This document shows positions 1 to 9,839 of a stretch of 64,000 nt of DNA, piece after piece (within the stretch, counting starts at the first letter, position 1; the number at the start of each line of letters is the position of its first letter). A program made the position numbers and the translations under genes. This stretch comes from Psilocybe azurescens (taxonomy: Eukaryota > Basidiomycota > Agaricomycetes > Agaricales > Agrocybaceae). A model generated the notes under the pieces. It was not told the DNA's origin and made no database searches. It was given only the letters and a program-made list of their open reading frames with translations. The DNA lies in the NCBI GenBank assembly GCA_023853785.1, contig JAJIRX010000496.1:1-64000 (forward strand), written 5' to 3'.

Positions 1-5
1 CAGTA

Positions 6-85
6 CTTTACTGTCCCCCATTGATTCCAGGTGGAATCCATCTTCGTTCAGAATGTAGATGGATTCCAATGGATTCATTTGGAAT
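6..85 (+). repeat. left terminal inverted repeat
   Basis: It starts CTTTACTGTCCCCCA and runs through GGTGGAATCCATCTTCGTTC and the following GAATGTAGATGGATTCC. It matches the reverse complement of 6521-6600 with a few substitutions and 1-3 nt gaps. The similarity fades after about 80 bases into a TTCCA-rich stretch. Confidence 0.85.
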
Positions 86-600
86 CCAACGGTCCTGTTC
101 AAGTCCAGCCAACATACATGGATTCCAGCTACATTCCAGTTCAGTTATATATTGATTCCAGGTTGATTCCAATTAGTTAACTTCAACTGGAATGGATTAA
201 ATAACAAGAAAATGGAATCCAATTGGATTCTAGTTGGATTCAGATAGAGTAGAACTTTATTAAAATTGACACTAGTCCTTGGATACAGATTCCACTTGGA
301 TTCCAACTATTCCAACCCTATTCCACATAAGTTGAACTTGATAAAATTAAATATAAAAGAACTGTTGGAATGGATTCCAACTATATTCCAGTCATTCCAT
401 GTACATTCCATGAAAGTTGGACTTGATAAAATTATATGTAAATGAGTGTTGGAATGGAATCCAACTATATTCCAGCTATTCCACCTTCATTCCAAAAGGT
501 TGAACTTGTTAAAAATTAAATTAAACTACTATTTATATAGGTTCCACCTTTATTCCAGCCATTCCAATGAAACTCTATAGCTGATTATGCTTAGTACAAA
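86..600. repeat. left subterminal TGGATTCCA-type repeat array
   Basis: AT-rich sequence has many degenerate TGGATTCCA and TGGAATCCA 9-mers, which are reverse complements of each other, plus shorter ATTCCA cores about every 15-40 bases. The same motif fills 6200-6520 at the other end. Subterminal arrays like this are known transposase-binding regions in hAT, CACTA and related DNA transposons. That role here is inference. No gene is seen in this stretch. Confidence 0.6.
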
Positions 601-704
601 AATATAAATTAGACTTACCTAATAAAGGTTAGTATAAATCAATGCAAATAATATATAAATATTTTATTTGTACACTAATATACACTTCTGTATATTTTCA
701 CTTA

Positions 705-2998
705 TCAATCATCATTTCCATCTACATTCCAGTGCCTAATGGGTTCTTCTTGTTCATCATCATCATCATTTTCTTCTTCTTCCCTCTCTTTTTTTGTCAA
801 GTTTTCTTGTTGTTTTTGCTTTTTTTCTTTTGTCTTTTGTATAATATGTTGGGTATGATAAAACAACATTGAATGCAAAAACCAGTTAAAGTTTCCAGAT
901 TTCATACGTTTAAGAATTGATTCAAAGCCACCAAGCCAAGAGTTTAATTGTTCACATGCTTGTGTATTATAAGCTCGCATAATATATTCGCCCACGTTTA
1001 TCAATGTCTACTATGACAAGATTTGGGGCTGAACCATTCAAGGGAGCAGGATTACAATATTTGACACAAATAATCAGTTGTTCGATGGTTGATATAATGA
1101 TAAGAATCCACAATAAATGACTGGTTTTTTCCATATTGCCCAACTTCCATTGCTAATACAAGTTTGAAGAACTTTGCAAGCTTTATCAATGCAAATATAA
1201 GCTGGTCGAGATGCTTCAGTTGGATACACTTTTGATAACCAGTTTAAGATTTTGTTGGAGATTCAGATTTGTCAAACTTTGTCCATGCAATTACAACACC
1301 ACATGGTGCACACATTGTTTCTACACAATAAAATCGACCGGGACTAAAGTAATGCAATCGTGGAACCTCAACATCATCATCATCATCATCATCATGTGGT
1401 CGCTGAACTCTTTCAACAGATGGTTGCCAAGGTGCATTTTCATTTGGTCTTTGTAGCATTCTTGAACACCTGCCAAACCTGCTTGGCTATGGTTTAACTT
1501 GTATTTTTCCATTCACGTTGATGAGTGGTACAAGCTTCTGTATCTCTTACTTTTTCATTCTGGCAGCCATATACTCGGCAGCGAGCACCATAAGCATGTT
1601 GGTGGACTGCACAAAATACTCCACCTCTTGCATTTGTCAAATCAGCAATACAGTTTTCATAAGCACAATGCTAAGCAAAAATTAATGTTATTCAACTTAT
1701 TAGAGCACTATAAAGTTCACTTACAGTAGGTCCCATAACAATACCATCTAAAACAACCATTTTAATTGGTGCATAATTTGAAATATCATTTGAATTGGCT
1801 TCATTGTTTCTGTTTCTTATTGCTTGACGAGCTTCAGCTGTATCATTTGCTGATTGTATAGCATTTTCACCTGTTAAAACAGGAACCTGTTCATGTTTAT
1901 CCATACCAACAACAGCTGCTGGATCCTCATTTGCAAGAGGAACAGTATCAGCTACATGTTTGTACTTTTGGGTGCATTCTGAACATGAGTGTTGCATACC
2001 TGCATTGAGTATTCCTTCATTTCCAACAGCTTTAAAGGCTGCAGTTGTAACATCTTCAATATCAAGGCCATCAGACAATTCTAGGTTTATATTTGATCCA
2101 CTTGCAACTGTTGAATTGATTCCTGAATAAATGCATGCCATACCAATCGCCTTGTCATTGATATATTGGAATTGAGGTCAGAAATACAATCATTATAAAA
2201 CTGTGTATAAGCTGCTGCAGAAGCATGAAAATTGTACATTCCATTTAATACAGCCTTAGAAAAGCTGCGGTCCACCCATATTGATTGGCCAATTTTAAGA
2301 AAACGTGCTGAATTTAAATAGCATCGTTTCCACTCTTGGTCATCTTTAAAGCGTTCATGGTCTGCATAGTAACTTGTTTCACATTTTGGACACTTTCCAG
2401 CAAGTACAGGAGTCTCTTCATAGATTGTATTGTCTTTTATCAATGTGACTAGAGGAACATCCGTGGTTTACTTGTTTGAAGTAAAGCTCGCTTTTGACAA
2501 TTGACATCCATACATACAGCAGTAATTGGGCAAATTACATGGATAGCTTGGATAGACTCATAAGAAATAGGCAATAGCTTTTGTTTAGACTTTCTTGTCT
2601 TTGAATATGGAGTAAACCCCAATAGCTTTGCAAACTCATCAAGCTTGTTGGATATTTCAAGTACTTGCTGATTTTGTTGAGATGGAAAATCTCTTTCCTT
2701 GAACAAAGTTTTGGTACTATCTTTGAATCTTTTGTAGTACTGCTCTAGATAAAGATTTCATCCATCCAGTTGCTATAACTCTTCTTTCATCTGAAAAAAC
2801 AGGATTTTGCTGCCGAGCATGAAGAGTAAGTAATTCTGGATTTTCAGTCAATGTAAACAGTAGAGTGAGTACTGTAGCAAGTGATATATTTGGACCAAAT
2901 GTTTGGCCAATAAATTCACTGAAAATATTGAAATTTATATCTGGAAATTGTGCAGATTGTGGAATAGCAACTGCACCAGGGATAAAAGTGCTCCACAT
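705..2998 (-). pseudogene. CxC5/CxC6 cysteine-cluster protein associated with KDZ transposons, frameshifted
   Basis: Reading from ATG at 2998, the pieces follow in family order. First comes an N-terminal helical segment (FIGQTFGPNISLATV). The CxC5 cluster follows (HVICP, CMDVNC, then GKCPKCETSYYADHERF). Then HSCSECTQKYK, and a CxC6 cluster after an intron near 1640-1740 (HCAYENC, GVFCAVHQ, GARCRVYGC, ACTTHQREW). Next are RFYCVETMCAPCG and YICIDKACKVL, and finally NTQACEQLNSWLGGFES with an acidic tail. At least six one-base frame breaks separate these pieces, for example near 2461, 2110, 1506, 1467, 1115 and 985. Most are restored by one base, and several lie in A or T runs. The copy cannot make full-length protein as read. 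Decay and assembly error are both possible. The C-terminal D-x-ACK, DSYHY (in a shifted frame) and ACEQLN motifs resemble the spacing of a KDZ-type DDE core, so this may be the element's own transposase (inference). Confidence 0.75.
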
Positions 2999-3296
2999 TA
3001 AAATCCAGAAAATAAAGTGAAATTGGCCAAAACAATAAAGTGGCAAAATAAGCAACCAGATCAACAATGAGGCACAGAATAGTCCAAGTTTATAAGTTTC
3101 ATATACAAGATTCATAGGTAAGAAGATTGAGTCATAACTAAAAGTACAAGAGTTATTCAGAGTGGTCAGTTTGATTACAAAATAAATAAATAAATAAACA
3201 AAATAACTACTTTGTTTTCTTGTGACTTTGCTTTGAGACAGCCTTTGCTTTTCCTTTGCCCTTTTCTGCGATTCTTCCTCTACTACTAAATGACCT

Positions 3297-5773
3297 TCAT
3301 TTTCCAACCACTCTTGAAGATCTGATAAATAATATTGAGCCTTTTTTACCCCAGACTTTAACATCATCTACTTCATCATCATCATCGTCAGAATTGTCAT
3401 TGTCGCTATTGTCCTTTGTATCAATATTGTGTTCTAGCCATTTGACCATCTCAGGATAGTTTGCAATCTTTTCAAAAGCAGCCTTGTAGCCTTTATGGAA
3501 TGTTGACTTTCCAAAATAGAGGCTGACAACAGGGGTGTGCTTGGCAGTGAGGTCTTTTGGCCAAGTGCTATTAGCGATTTTGCTTTCAAGAAGTGCAAGA
3601 GCTCTAAGATAGTCCATATACTTTGCATAGGCTATACGGAGACCAGGCTTTTTGATGCGAACCATCAAGCCTGGTTCAACTTTCAAAAGCTCTGCAAGTC
3701 GTGCATCTTCACTAGAGTTGCGTGAAGTCGAAGCAACAGGAACAGATACACTAGACTGAGTATCGTGGCAAGAACTAGTTGACACAGAACGATGACCAGA
3801 CTTAAGAGCGGATAAAGATGGCAAGACAGGAGTCAGATAGAGGTCACTGTCTTCAAAGCTTGTCTTAATATCGCAATAATAAGTCAGAACTATATCTATT
3901 ATTATTATTAGCTTGAACTTACCGCCAAAACATGGGTAACATGGTTATCGTTGTCGTCCTTCTGCCAAGTAAAGGCATCATCGAGTTCACTTAAAACCTT
4001 ATAACGGCCTTGAGCAGACCAATCTCCGTCATCCAAGAGAAAGTAATGGTACTTGGGAACTAAATAAACGTAAGAGGATTTTATTTACAATCAGAGTTTC
4101 ACTTACGACGTGTAGGAGACAAACGCTCGGTGACCTTTTTAACCAATGATGATACACCAGTAATTTTGTCAATGTTTGGCACAGTAACAACATTTGTAGC
4201 CTTGGTAGTAACAATGTCGATATCGGCTGAGTTCTTGGCGGATACATAGAAGAAGATCTTGCCCCCAATGACTGGTATGTCAGGATGTGTATCCATGTCA
4301 TTCCATACATCCTTTGCATCAGCAATGTTGAATGTATTGCCTTGTGCACGTCCCCACAAGATCCCACCTTTCTCACGTGAAGCCCCTTGAGCCTTGATTG
4401 GGGTCTCAGGACTGTTGTTTGCACTTTGCATAATAACATCTAATTAAATTTAATTGTATGTAAATATAATATAACAATAACAATAAATAATAATTTAAAA
4501 TACCATCATCATGAGATGAGGTCTTCCCTTGACGACCTCTAGAGGGTGTACGTGGGGCCTGAGTAAGGGTAGGAGACCCATGCCGGCCACGAGGATCACG
4601 AGAAACAGTGGGCTCCCTGTTTCCCTGATGTTGTGGGGCTGCAGTTGCATGAGATGATAATAAGTTAGTCATGGTATCCTCAGACATACCTGATTTACCT
4701 ATTTCCTTGTTCAGGGGGAGCAGTTACATTCACAGCAGTGGTAGCAGCAGCAGCAGGGGCCTTGGCTTTCATACCAGCCTTGGAGGTACTGGCACTGGCC
4801 TTGGTGCCGTCGCCAGTGGTTGCGTTGGCGTTGGCGTTGGCGTTGGCGTTGGCGTTGGCGTTGGCGTTGGCGCCCCTGTCGCCGGCCTTTGCATCGCCGT
4901 TGTTGTCGGCCCTCGCTTGGTACGCCTTTGCCTTGCCCTTTGTGGTGGTTCCCGTGAGCGTTTTCATCGCCGTCGCGGGTGTCGCTGGTGTCTTCGCCGT
5001 CCTCGCTTTGTTGCCGTCCTCGCCTTTGTCGCCGTTGTCGCCGTTGTCGCCTTTGTCGTCCTCGCCGTCGTGGTCCTCGTCCCCGGCGTTGTCACCCTGG
5101 CCGCTGTCATTCTTGTCGTTGTCGCTCTCGCCGCCGTCCTTGTCGCCCTCGCCGTCCTTGTCCGGGTTGGTTTGGTCGTTGTCGTCTTGGTCGTTGTCGC
5201 CGGCTTCGTCTGCCGTGCTGTCTGCGTCTTCTTCGTTGTTGGCGACCAACGGTGGATGGAGGCGCCCCTCGGTAGCTGGGGCTGGAGTGGTAAGGCAGGG
5301 TGGTGCTACGGACACGCGGTCCGCCTCGAGCTTTCGTACAGTCCTGTAAATATAAAATTAGAAATAGAATATAAAAAGAAGAAAGAAAGAAAAGAAAAAG
5401 AAAAACGGAATAAAAAGAAAAGAAAAGAAAAAGAAAAGAAAAAGAAAAAGAAAAAAAAAAAAAAAAAGGGGGATGGTACGTACTTTGACCGCTTCGTGGG
5501 CACGCCTTTCGCGTCGGCGGCTGCGTCCTCAGCTGCCTTTGGCGGCGCTTGGTTTTCCCTATAGAGCAGCGTGAGCGGGGTGAGCGTGAGCGGGGAGAAA
5601 CGCATCTGGGGGCCTTCCCCCTTTTCGTACCCTTTCCCCTCCCTGCGTGGCCTCCCGCGGCTGCTTCTCCTCCTCCTCTCCCTCCTCCTCCTCCTCCTCC
5701 TCCTCCTCTTCTCCTGGGTCCGCTTCTGTCGCCGTTTTGCGCTTAGCTGGCTGCTGTGCGGTGGCTGCGGCAT
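3297..5773 (-). CDS. hypothetical protein with basic N-terminus and Asp/Asn-rich low-complexity region (transposon gene 2)
   Basis: A seven-exon model from ATG 5773 joins in frame with canonical GT-AG introns at 5559-5630, 5344-5483, 4617-4698, 4440-4503, 4060-4106 and 3864-3922. This gives about 670 residues. The order is an Arg-rich N-terminus; an acidic D/N/G/K-rich block with an (Ala-Asn)n run; an ordered middle with GGILWGRAQGNTFNIADAKD and PKYHYFLLDDGDWSAQGRYK; and a helical part (LKVEPGLMVRIKKPGLRIAYA) ending in an acidic stretch. As read it stops at 3297. Removing one A from the A6 run near 3347-3352 would instead continue into a charged helix and a last exon ending at 3112 (about 707 aa). 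I do not recognise the family. Its place between the TIRs makes it transposon cargo or an accessory factor. The 140-nt second intron contains a long T/C-rich tract. Confidence 0.6.
4822..4872. repeat. GCGTTG hexanucleotide microsatellite (coding)
   Basis: There are about 8.5 near-perfect copies of GCGTTG. On the minus strand, within the transposon gene, they encode an alternating Ala-Asn run. Slippage here would change protein length in two-residue steps. Confidence 0.9.
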
Positions 5774-6073
5774 TCGATTCCTTCCGCTAGCGCCGTTCCC
5801 CAGCTGTGGAAACAGGGGGACACACGGCGGTGCCCGGATCTTGTTGTCGATGCGGTAGAGCGGGTACCGGTGGGCATTGAGAGGGGAGGGTCGGTGTTGT
5901 TGACAGAGGCGGTGATGGTGGTTATGGACAGCGGCGGGGAGCAGAGAGGTGGTGGTGGTGGAAGGAAAGGGTGCGACGTGGCATCCAAACGGCGTGCGAA
6001 TGGTCACGCTAGGCTCGTGCCGAGAGAAGCCGAGTACGATCGGTATGTATAACGCTGAATGTTGTCGTATAGA

Positions 6074-6162
6074 AATGTCTATGTGGCTCAAGTGGTTGAT
6101 CGCGTTGAATTCGGGCGTACTCGGATGCTTGGGTTCAATTCTCGATTATGCGCTTTTTTTTC
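6074..6162 (+). ncRNA. tRNA-like Pol III promoter segment (possible SINE head or degraded tRNA)
   Basis: An A-box-like TGGCTCAAGTGG (6084-6095) is followed 36 bases later by a B-box-like GGGTTCAATTCTC. The B box folds as a five-pair T-arm. A run of eight T, the usual Pol III stop, starts at 6154. The acceptor ends do not pair (GTCTATG against TTATGCG) and the D-arm is imperfect, so this is not a normal tRNA. It lies inside the TIR element, just within the right subterminal array. Confidence 0.3.
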
Positions 6163-6199
6163 TATTATAAATAAAATAATATAAAATCCAATAAAAATA

Positions 6200-6520
6200 A
6201 TTTGATTGAATTCCAGTTGGATTCTGCATTATTCCGTGAGAATAGACCTATATTAGGCTATGTTTCATGGTATATATGACTATTCCAAGTGGATTCCAGC
6301 CAAATTGGCTTCTATATATGGTGTTCCAATTGGATTCCAGCTACATTGGCTGCTAAATGTTGGATTCCAACTGGATTCCAACTGGATTACCTCAGTTCCA
6401 TTGGACTGTAAATGGAATATTCCACTTGGAATGGGTAATTTGATGGATTCCAGTTAGATTCCGATTGGAATCCATTGTGGCTCCTCCATATAAAATAGCA
6501 CCAATATATGGTATGGAATT
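6200..6520. repeat. right subterminal TGGATTCCA-type repeat array
   Basis: It has the same dense TGGATTCCA/TGGAATCCA motif in both orientations as the left end, lying between the tRNA-like segment and the right TIR. It is probably the matching subterminal array of the element. Confidence 0.6.
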
Positions 6521-6600
6521 CCACATTGGAATCCATTGGAATCCATCTACATTCCAGAACGAAGATGGATTCCACCTGGAATAGGTGGGGGACAGTAAAG
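6521..6600 (-). repeat. right terminal inverted repeat
   Basis: The reverse complement starts CTTTACTGTCCCCCACC and then follows the left TIR. The gag coding sequence of a minus-strand retroelement begins immediately outside, at 6601. This places the boundary to within a base or two. Confidence 0.85.
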
Positions 6601-8056
6601 ACCTCAACAAAAGTGGGAGAGGCTGATCCGGTATCTGGGGTAGACACAATCGCTCCAATAAGCGAACCCATAGCCATTTGATTAGGGTTCTGCCAATGCC
6701 ATTCATCAATCTGGTCTTTAAGGAAGTTGCCCTTGATATCCCTTGGTACAAATGATCCCGAAGGTAGTACGACCTTTCCTTCAGTATTCCTCTTGCATTT
6801 CCCGGCTCGGATATACTCACCAACAAGGTCACACTCTTGGATAAAGTGTTCCTTGCCACAGAAGTTGCACGAGGTACCTCCGAACGAGGGTAGCTGCTTC
6901 CTGAAGTTGAGCGTTGGTTGGCTTGGCTAAGCGCCTCAACAATGGACTTGGTGAACTCCGTAAGGATGCTACTGAGATTCTCGGTCTTGATAGAGTCCGA
7001 AGGGGGTGGCGCAACTATAGCTGATTGGGTGGGAAGTACGGACTGGGGTTGGATAATGCCCTGAATAGTGCCTTGGAGGACCCACGAGGCTGCAGCAAAT
7101 ACGTCCTTGACTTCATATGGGATAGCTGGGCTATGATCCGGGTGTTTGAGTTGAAGCCGATTCGCAATAGAGACCCAGGTTTGTGGGGAAAACCTCGAAC
7201 ATAGGCTCGTGACTGCTTGGTAATTGAGATAATGCCTTTATTGATGAGGAATGTGGTTATGACAATGAACTGGCGGTGATAAAATGCCAATTCAGACATA
7301 TTGTTGATTCTGAGGCGCTGTTGAGTCCCAATGAGAAGGTCGAGGTCTGCCATAGTGTATTTCTGGTCAACTGCTGCATCAGGGTAGAGGGCCAGAACAT
7401 CTGTCTTGAAGTCTAGGTAGGTCTTGTTATTGTCCGAGAAAGAGGGTAAAGTTTCCCAAATGTCTGCAACCTCAACATCGAGAAGCCGAGTAGCATGAGC
7501 CTTCTTGTCAGCGTTTAAAGTGACTGCGGACCGAGTAAAGTGATATTCAAGATCAGTGAAGTAGCGCCCGGAGTTCACGAGGTTTCAACGGATCAAAGTG
7601 AGGTGCCGATCGATCACCTCGGACAGGCATAAGTGGCGATGCAACTGCTGAAGGTGCAGGCAGAGCTGGAGGTGCTAAAGGTTGGGTCATAGTGTCTGTG
7701 ATAAGGTTTACGATGGGTGGGGTCGGAGTTGGAGAATTGTCTTGGGTAGATAGAGTTTGTTCCGAGATACTGGGTGTGGTGTAAGGCCTAGTATATAATG
7801 TGTGCGAGCTAGTGCTGGTTGTAGGTGAAGGTGATGGTGGTAGTGAGGTTAAAGGAGATAGTGTCGGAGAACTGAACTGTGTAGAAGTTGGAATAGAGGT
7901 AGAAATACGAAGGGTACTCGGACCTGCAGCAGGAGCAGTGTTGGTAAATGGTAATGTGTCTGAAAGGTTGGAGGGATTCTGTAGAGTAGCAATAAGCTCG
8001 TCTCTAAGGTTCCAAGTTACACTGCGAGTCTGACGATCTGTAGGTTCTGCAGGGCG
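6601..8056 (-). pseudogene. gag: Ty3/gypsy-like gag remnant with CCHC zinc knuckle
   Basis: The open minus-strand frame from about 8056 has a Ser/Thr/Pro-rich N-terminus (RQTRSVTWNLRDELIATL). A gag core follows (RYFTDLEYHF, DIWETLPSF, ALYPDA). A zinc knuckle comes next (CNFCGKEHFIQEC, i.e. CX2CX4HX4C) and then the typical basidiomycete gag tail (EYIRAGKCKR, LPSGSFVPRDI). No ATG is visible at the proper start. A frameshift lies in the GGG near 7570, and more breaks precede the knuckle near 6860-7140. The frame is cut at 6600 by the TIR element, and the pol genes would lie beyond the left edge. Gag would package the retroelement RNA. The 5' LTR and a primer-binding site lie just upstream at 8100-8639. 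Confidence 0.75.
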
Positions 8057-8099
8057 TCAAGTCTGATGTTTGCTGCCAGGCGCAATTTTTGTTGAAACC

Positions 8100-8116
8100 C
8101 CTCGCAGTGGGCTCCA
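8100..8116 (-). other. putative primer-binding site of the LTR retroelement
   Basis: On the minus strand TGGAGCCCACTGCGAGG begins four bases after the LTR end (ATCA at 8121). A TGG start matches the complement of a tRNA CCA tail. The tRNA itself was not identified. Confidence 0.5.
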
Positions 8117-8120
8117 CAAA

Positions 8121-8639
8121 TGATATGCCTACGAAGTGGCGTGCCGTGCACAAAACACAAACAAATCTAAGTAATGGGGTTGGGCAAGCTACTTTGCAAT
8201 GAGTGGCTCTGAGGGTTGCGAATCGAGGTTTCGGGAGCGTAGGCAGTGATGAGGAGTTGGACGTTGAAGTGTACTAAATTATACGAGGCTTGATAGGGAG
8301 ACCGAGTGACGATATACGATGTTTGAGGGCTGAATACGATGTTTGAGGGCTGAATACGATGTTTGAGGGCTGAATACGAGGTACGAGGGTGCTAACGAGT
8401 TACAAGGACACGGTTTCTGAGTTCGAGATGGTGAGATACAACAATATACCAGGGATATGAGGTTCTATTTCTTCAAAGTAGACTACATATAAGCTTTATA
8501 TAGGTAGAACTTGAGACTCTAAAGGGTTTAATCAAAGCAGAAAGGGAATTAAACAAGCAAAGGGGAGCAGGAAATGGTACAGAGTAGCGCAGAGAAAAGG
8601 AAATGAATTAGAACAAATATTGAAACCTATTAGAAATCA
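8121..8639 (-). mobile_element. 5' LTR (519 bp) of the gag element
   Basis: Read on the minus strand it begins TGATTTCTAATAGG and ends GCATATCA, so the ends are TGAT...ATCA. It contains a TATA-like CTATATAAAGC and three tandem copies of a 20-bp unit (about 8325-8386) with core GATGTTTGAGGGCTGA. It is followed by the putative primer-binding site and gag. An inverted copy lies at 8864-9358. Confidence 0.8.
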
Positions 8640-8863
8640 TCCGAAACCGCAGGTATGCTCTGTAAAGACTAGCCAAGCCGTTTTGAGTTGTTTAGTGACA
8701 AAGTGGGGTTCAGTTGGGCCTCGGTTACCTTCAATTGGGCTTTGGTCACCTTCAATTGGGGACTTTAGTAGGCGTTGGTAGGCAATTTGAACCCTCGAAA
8801 TGGTGTAGAAAACTTGGAAAATGGGTTTACTGAGTATAGGGGACTGCAGTGCGTATCATCGGA

Positions 8864-9358
8864 TGATTTCTAATAGGTTTCAATATTTGTTCTAATTCAT
8901 TTCCTTTCTGCTACTCTGTACCATTTCCTGCTCCCCCCTTTGCTTGTTTAATTCCCTTTCTGCTTTGATTAAACCCTTTAGAGTCTCAAGTTCTACCTAT
9001 ATAAAGCTTATATGTAGTCTACTTTGAAGAAATAGAACCTCATATCCCTGGTATATTGTCATATCTCACCATCTCGAACTCAGAAACCGTGTCCTTGTAA
9101 CTCGTTAGCACCCTCACCTCGTGATTCAGCCCTCGAACATCGTATTCAGCCCTCGAACATTGTATATCGTCACTTGGTCTCCCTATCAAACCTCGTACAA
9201 TTTAGTACACTTCAACGTCCGACACCTCATCACTGCCTACACTCCCGAAACCTCGATTCGCAACCCTCAGAGCCACTCATTGCAAAGTAGCTTGCCCAAC
9301 CCCATTACTTAGATTTGTTTGTGTTTTGTGCACGGCACACCGCTTTGTAGGCATATCA
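8864..9358 (+). mobile_element. inverted LTR copy (495 bp, solo LTR)
   Basis: It matches the 8121-8639 LTR in the opposite orientation over its full length, from TGATTTCTAATAGG to GCATATCA. The tandem 20-bp unit is present twice instead of three times. No internal retroelement sequence follows: position 9359 is already the terminal exon region of a secreted-protein gene. The 8640-8863 spacer between the LTRs has no gene I can see. Both LTRs are preceded by TCGGA in their own orientation, and no exact 5-bp target duplication brackets this copy. Confidence 0.8.
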
Positions 9359-9424
9359 TCGATGCTTGGGGAAAGGGTCAGGTTGACTCCACTCAAGAAA
9401 ACCGCAACACCCTGGGAATCACGA

Positions 9425-9798
9425 TTTCTAAATAAAAGCCGGACTCAGTACATATCTTTCAGGAGTCATGTGGATAACTTATGTAAAGAAGGCACAACTA
9501 TATCCAGCACTACCAAGGAGACTTCGCGTCCTGTCAGTCCAATCTCTGGGAGGTTGAATGGAACCCCGTCTTGGAGACCTGCAGGGCTAAAGGCTCTTCC
9601 GGCCAAAAATTGTTGGTCGAAGAAAGTGACCGACAATGCTGCCTGTTGAGCTTCAGCATCCTACAAATGACAGTGAGTACTCAGCATTGTTGGACAATAA
9701 AACAATCTCACACGTGGTGCAGCAGCCAATGCCTGTACAGACATGGCGGAAGTGGCGATGGCGATCAAAAGACCAGTAAGCTTGGAAGTGAACTTCAT
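9425..9798 (-). pseudogene. small secreted protein, copy 1 (degraded)
   Basis: ATG at 9798 opens a signal peptide (MKFTSKLTGLLIAIATSAMS). A 51-nt intron follows, then exon 2 (DAEAQQAALSVTFFDQQ). Compared with intact copy 3 (18362-18783), one base is missing in the CCTCCCAGAG segment near 9535. This shifts the frame of the DW..R.RSL..GY.C.FF part. The second donor reads ACATAAG where copies 3 and 4 have GTGTAAG, so that splice site is lost. The solo LTR lies immediately beyond the old terminal exon. The gene is probably dead. It has TATA (TATAAAAA on the minus strand near 9885-9892) like the other copies. Confidence 0.7.
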
Positions 9799-9839
9799 GT
9801 CTGAATGTGAAGGTGAGCGTTGAGAGAGAGCTTAGCAAT

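Larger units (their letters stand above)
6..6600. mobile_element. 6.6-kb TIR DNA transposon carrying a KDZ-associated CxC5/CxC6 gene
   Basis: Seen: the first bases (from CTTTACTGTCCCCCA at 6-20) reappear as the reverse complement ending at 6600. The match runs for about 80 bp with few differences, so these are long terminal inverted repeats. Inside each TIR lie dense TGGATTCCA/TGGAATCCA 9-mers in both orientations. Two minus-strand genes fill the interior: a broken CxC5/CxC6 gene (705-2998) and a low-complexity gene (3297-5773). The right end abuts a Ty3-like gag gene at 6601, so the element probably inserted into that retroelement. Only five bases precede the left end, and no target-site duplication can be read. 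Known: CxC5 and CxC6 cysteine clusters were defined as partners of Kyakuja-Dileera-Zisupton (KDZ) transposons in fungi. No canonical KDZ transposase is present. Family assignment is inference. Confidence 0.75.

Noticed and set aside
3297..3367. programmed ribosomal frameshift at the A6 run in transposon gene 2
   Set aside because: Similar one-base breaks occur in many unrelated genes of the window. Assembly error or simple termination at 3297 explains it better.
4671..5564. 297-aa plus-strand ORF, Gly/Val-rich
   Set aside because: It is the antisense of the low-complexity transposon gene. Its composition comes from the GCGTT-type repeat, and the minus strand has a consistent seven-exon model.
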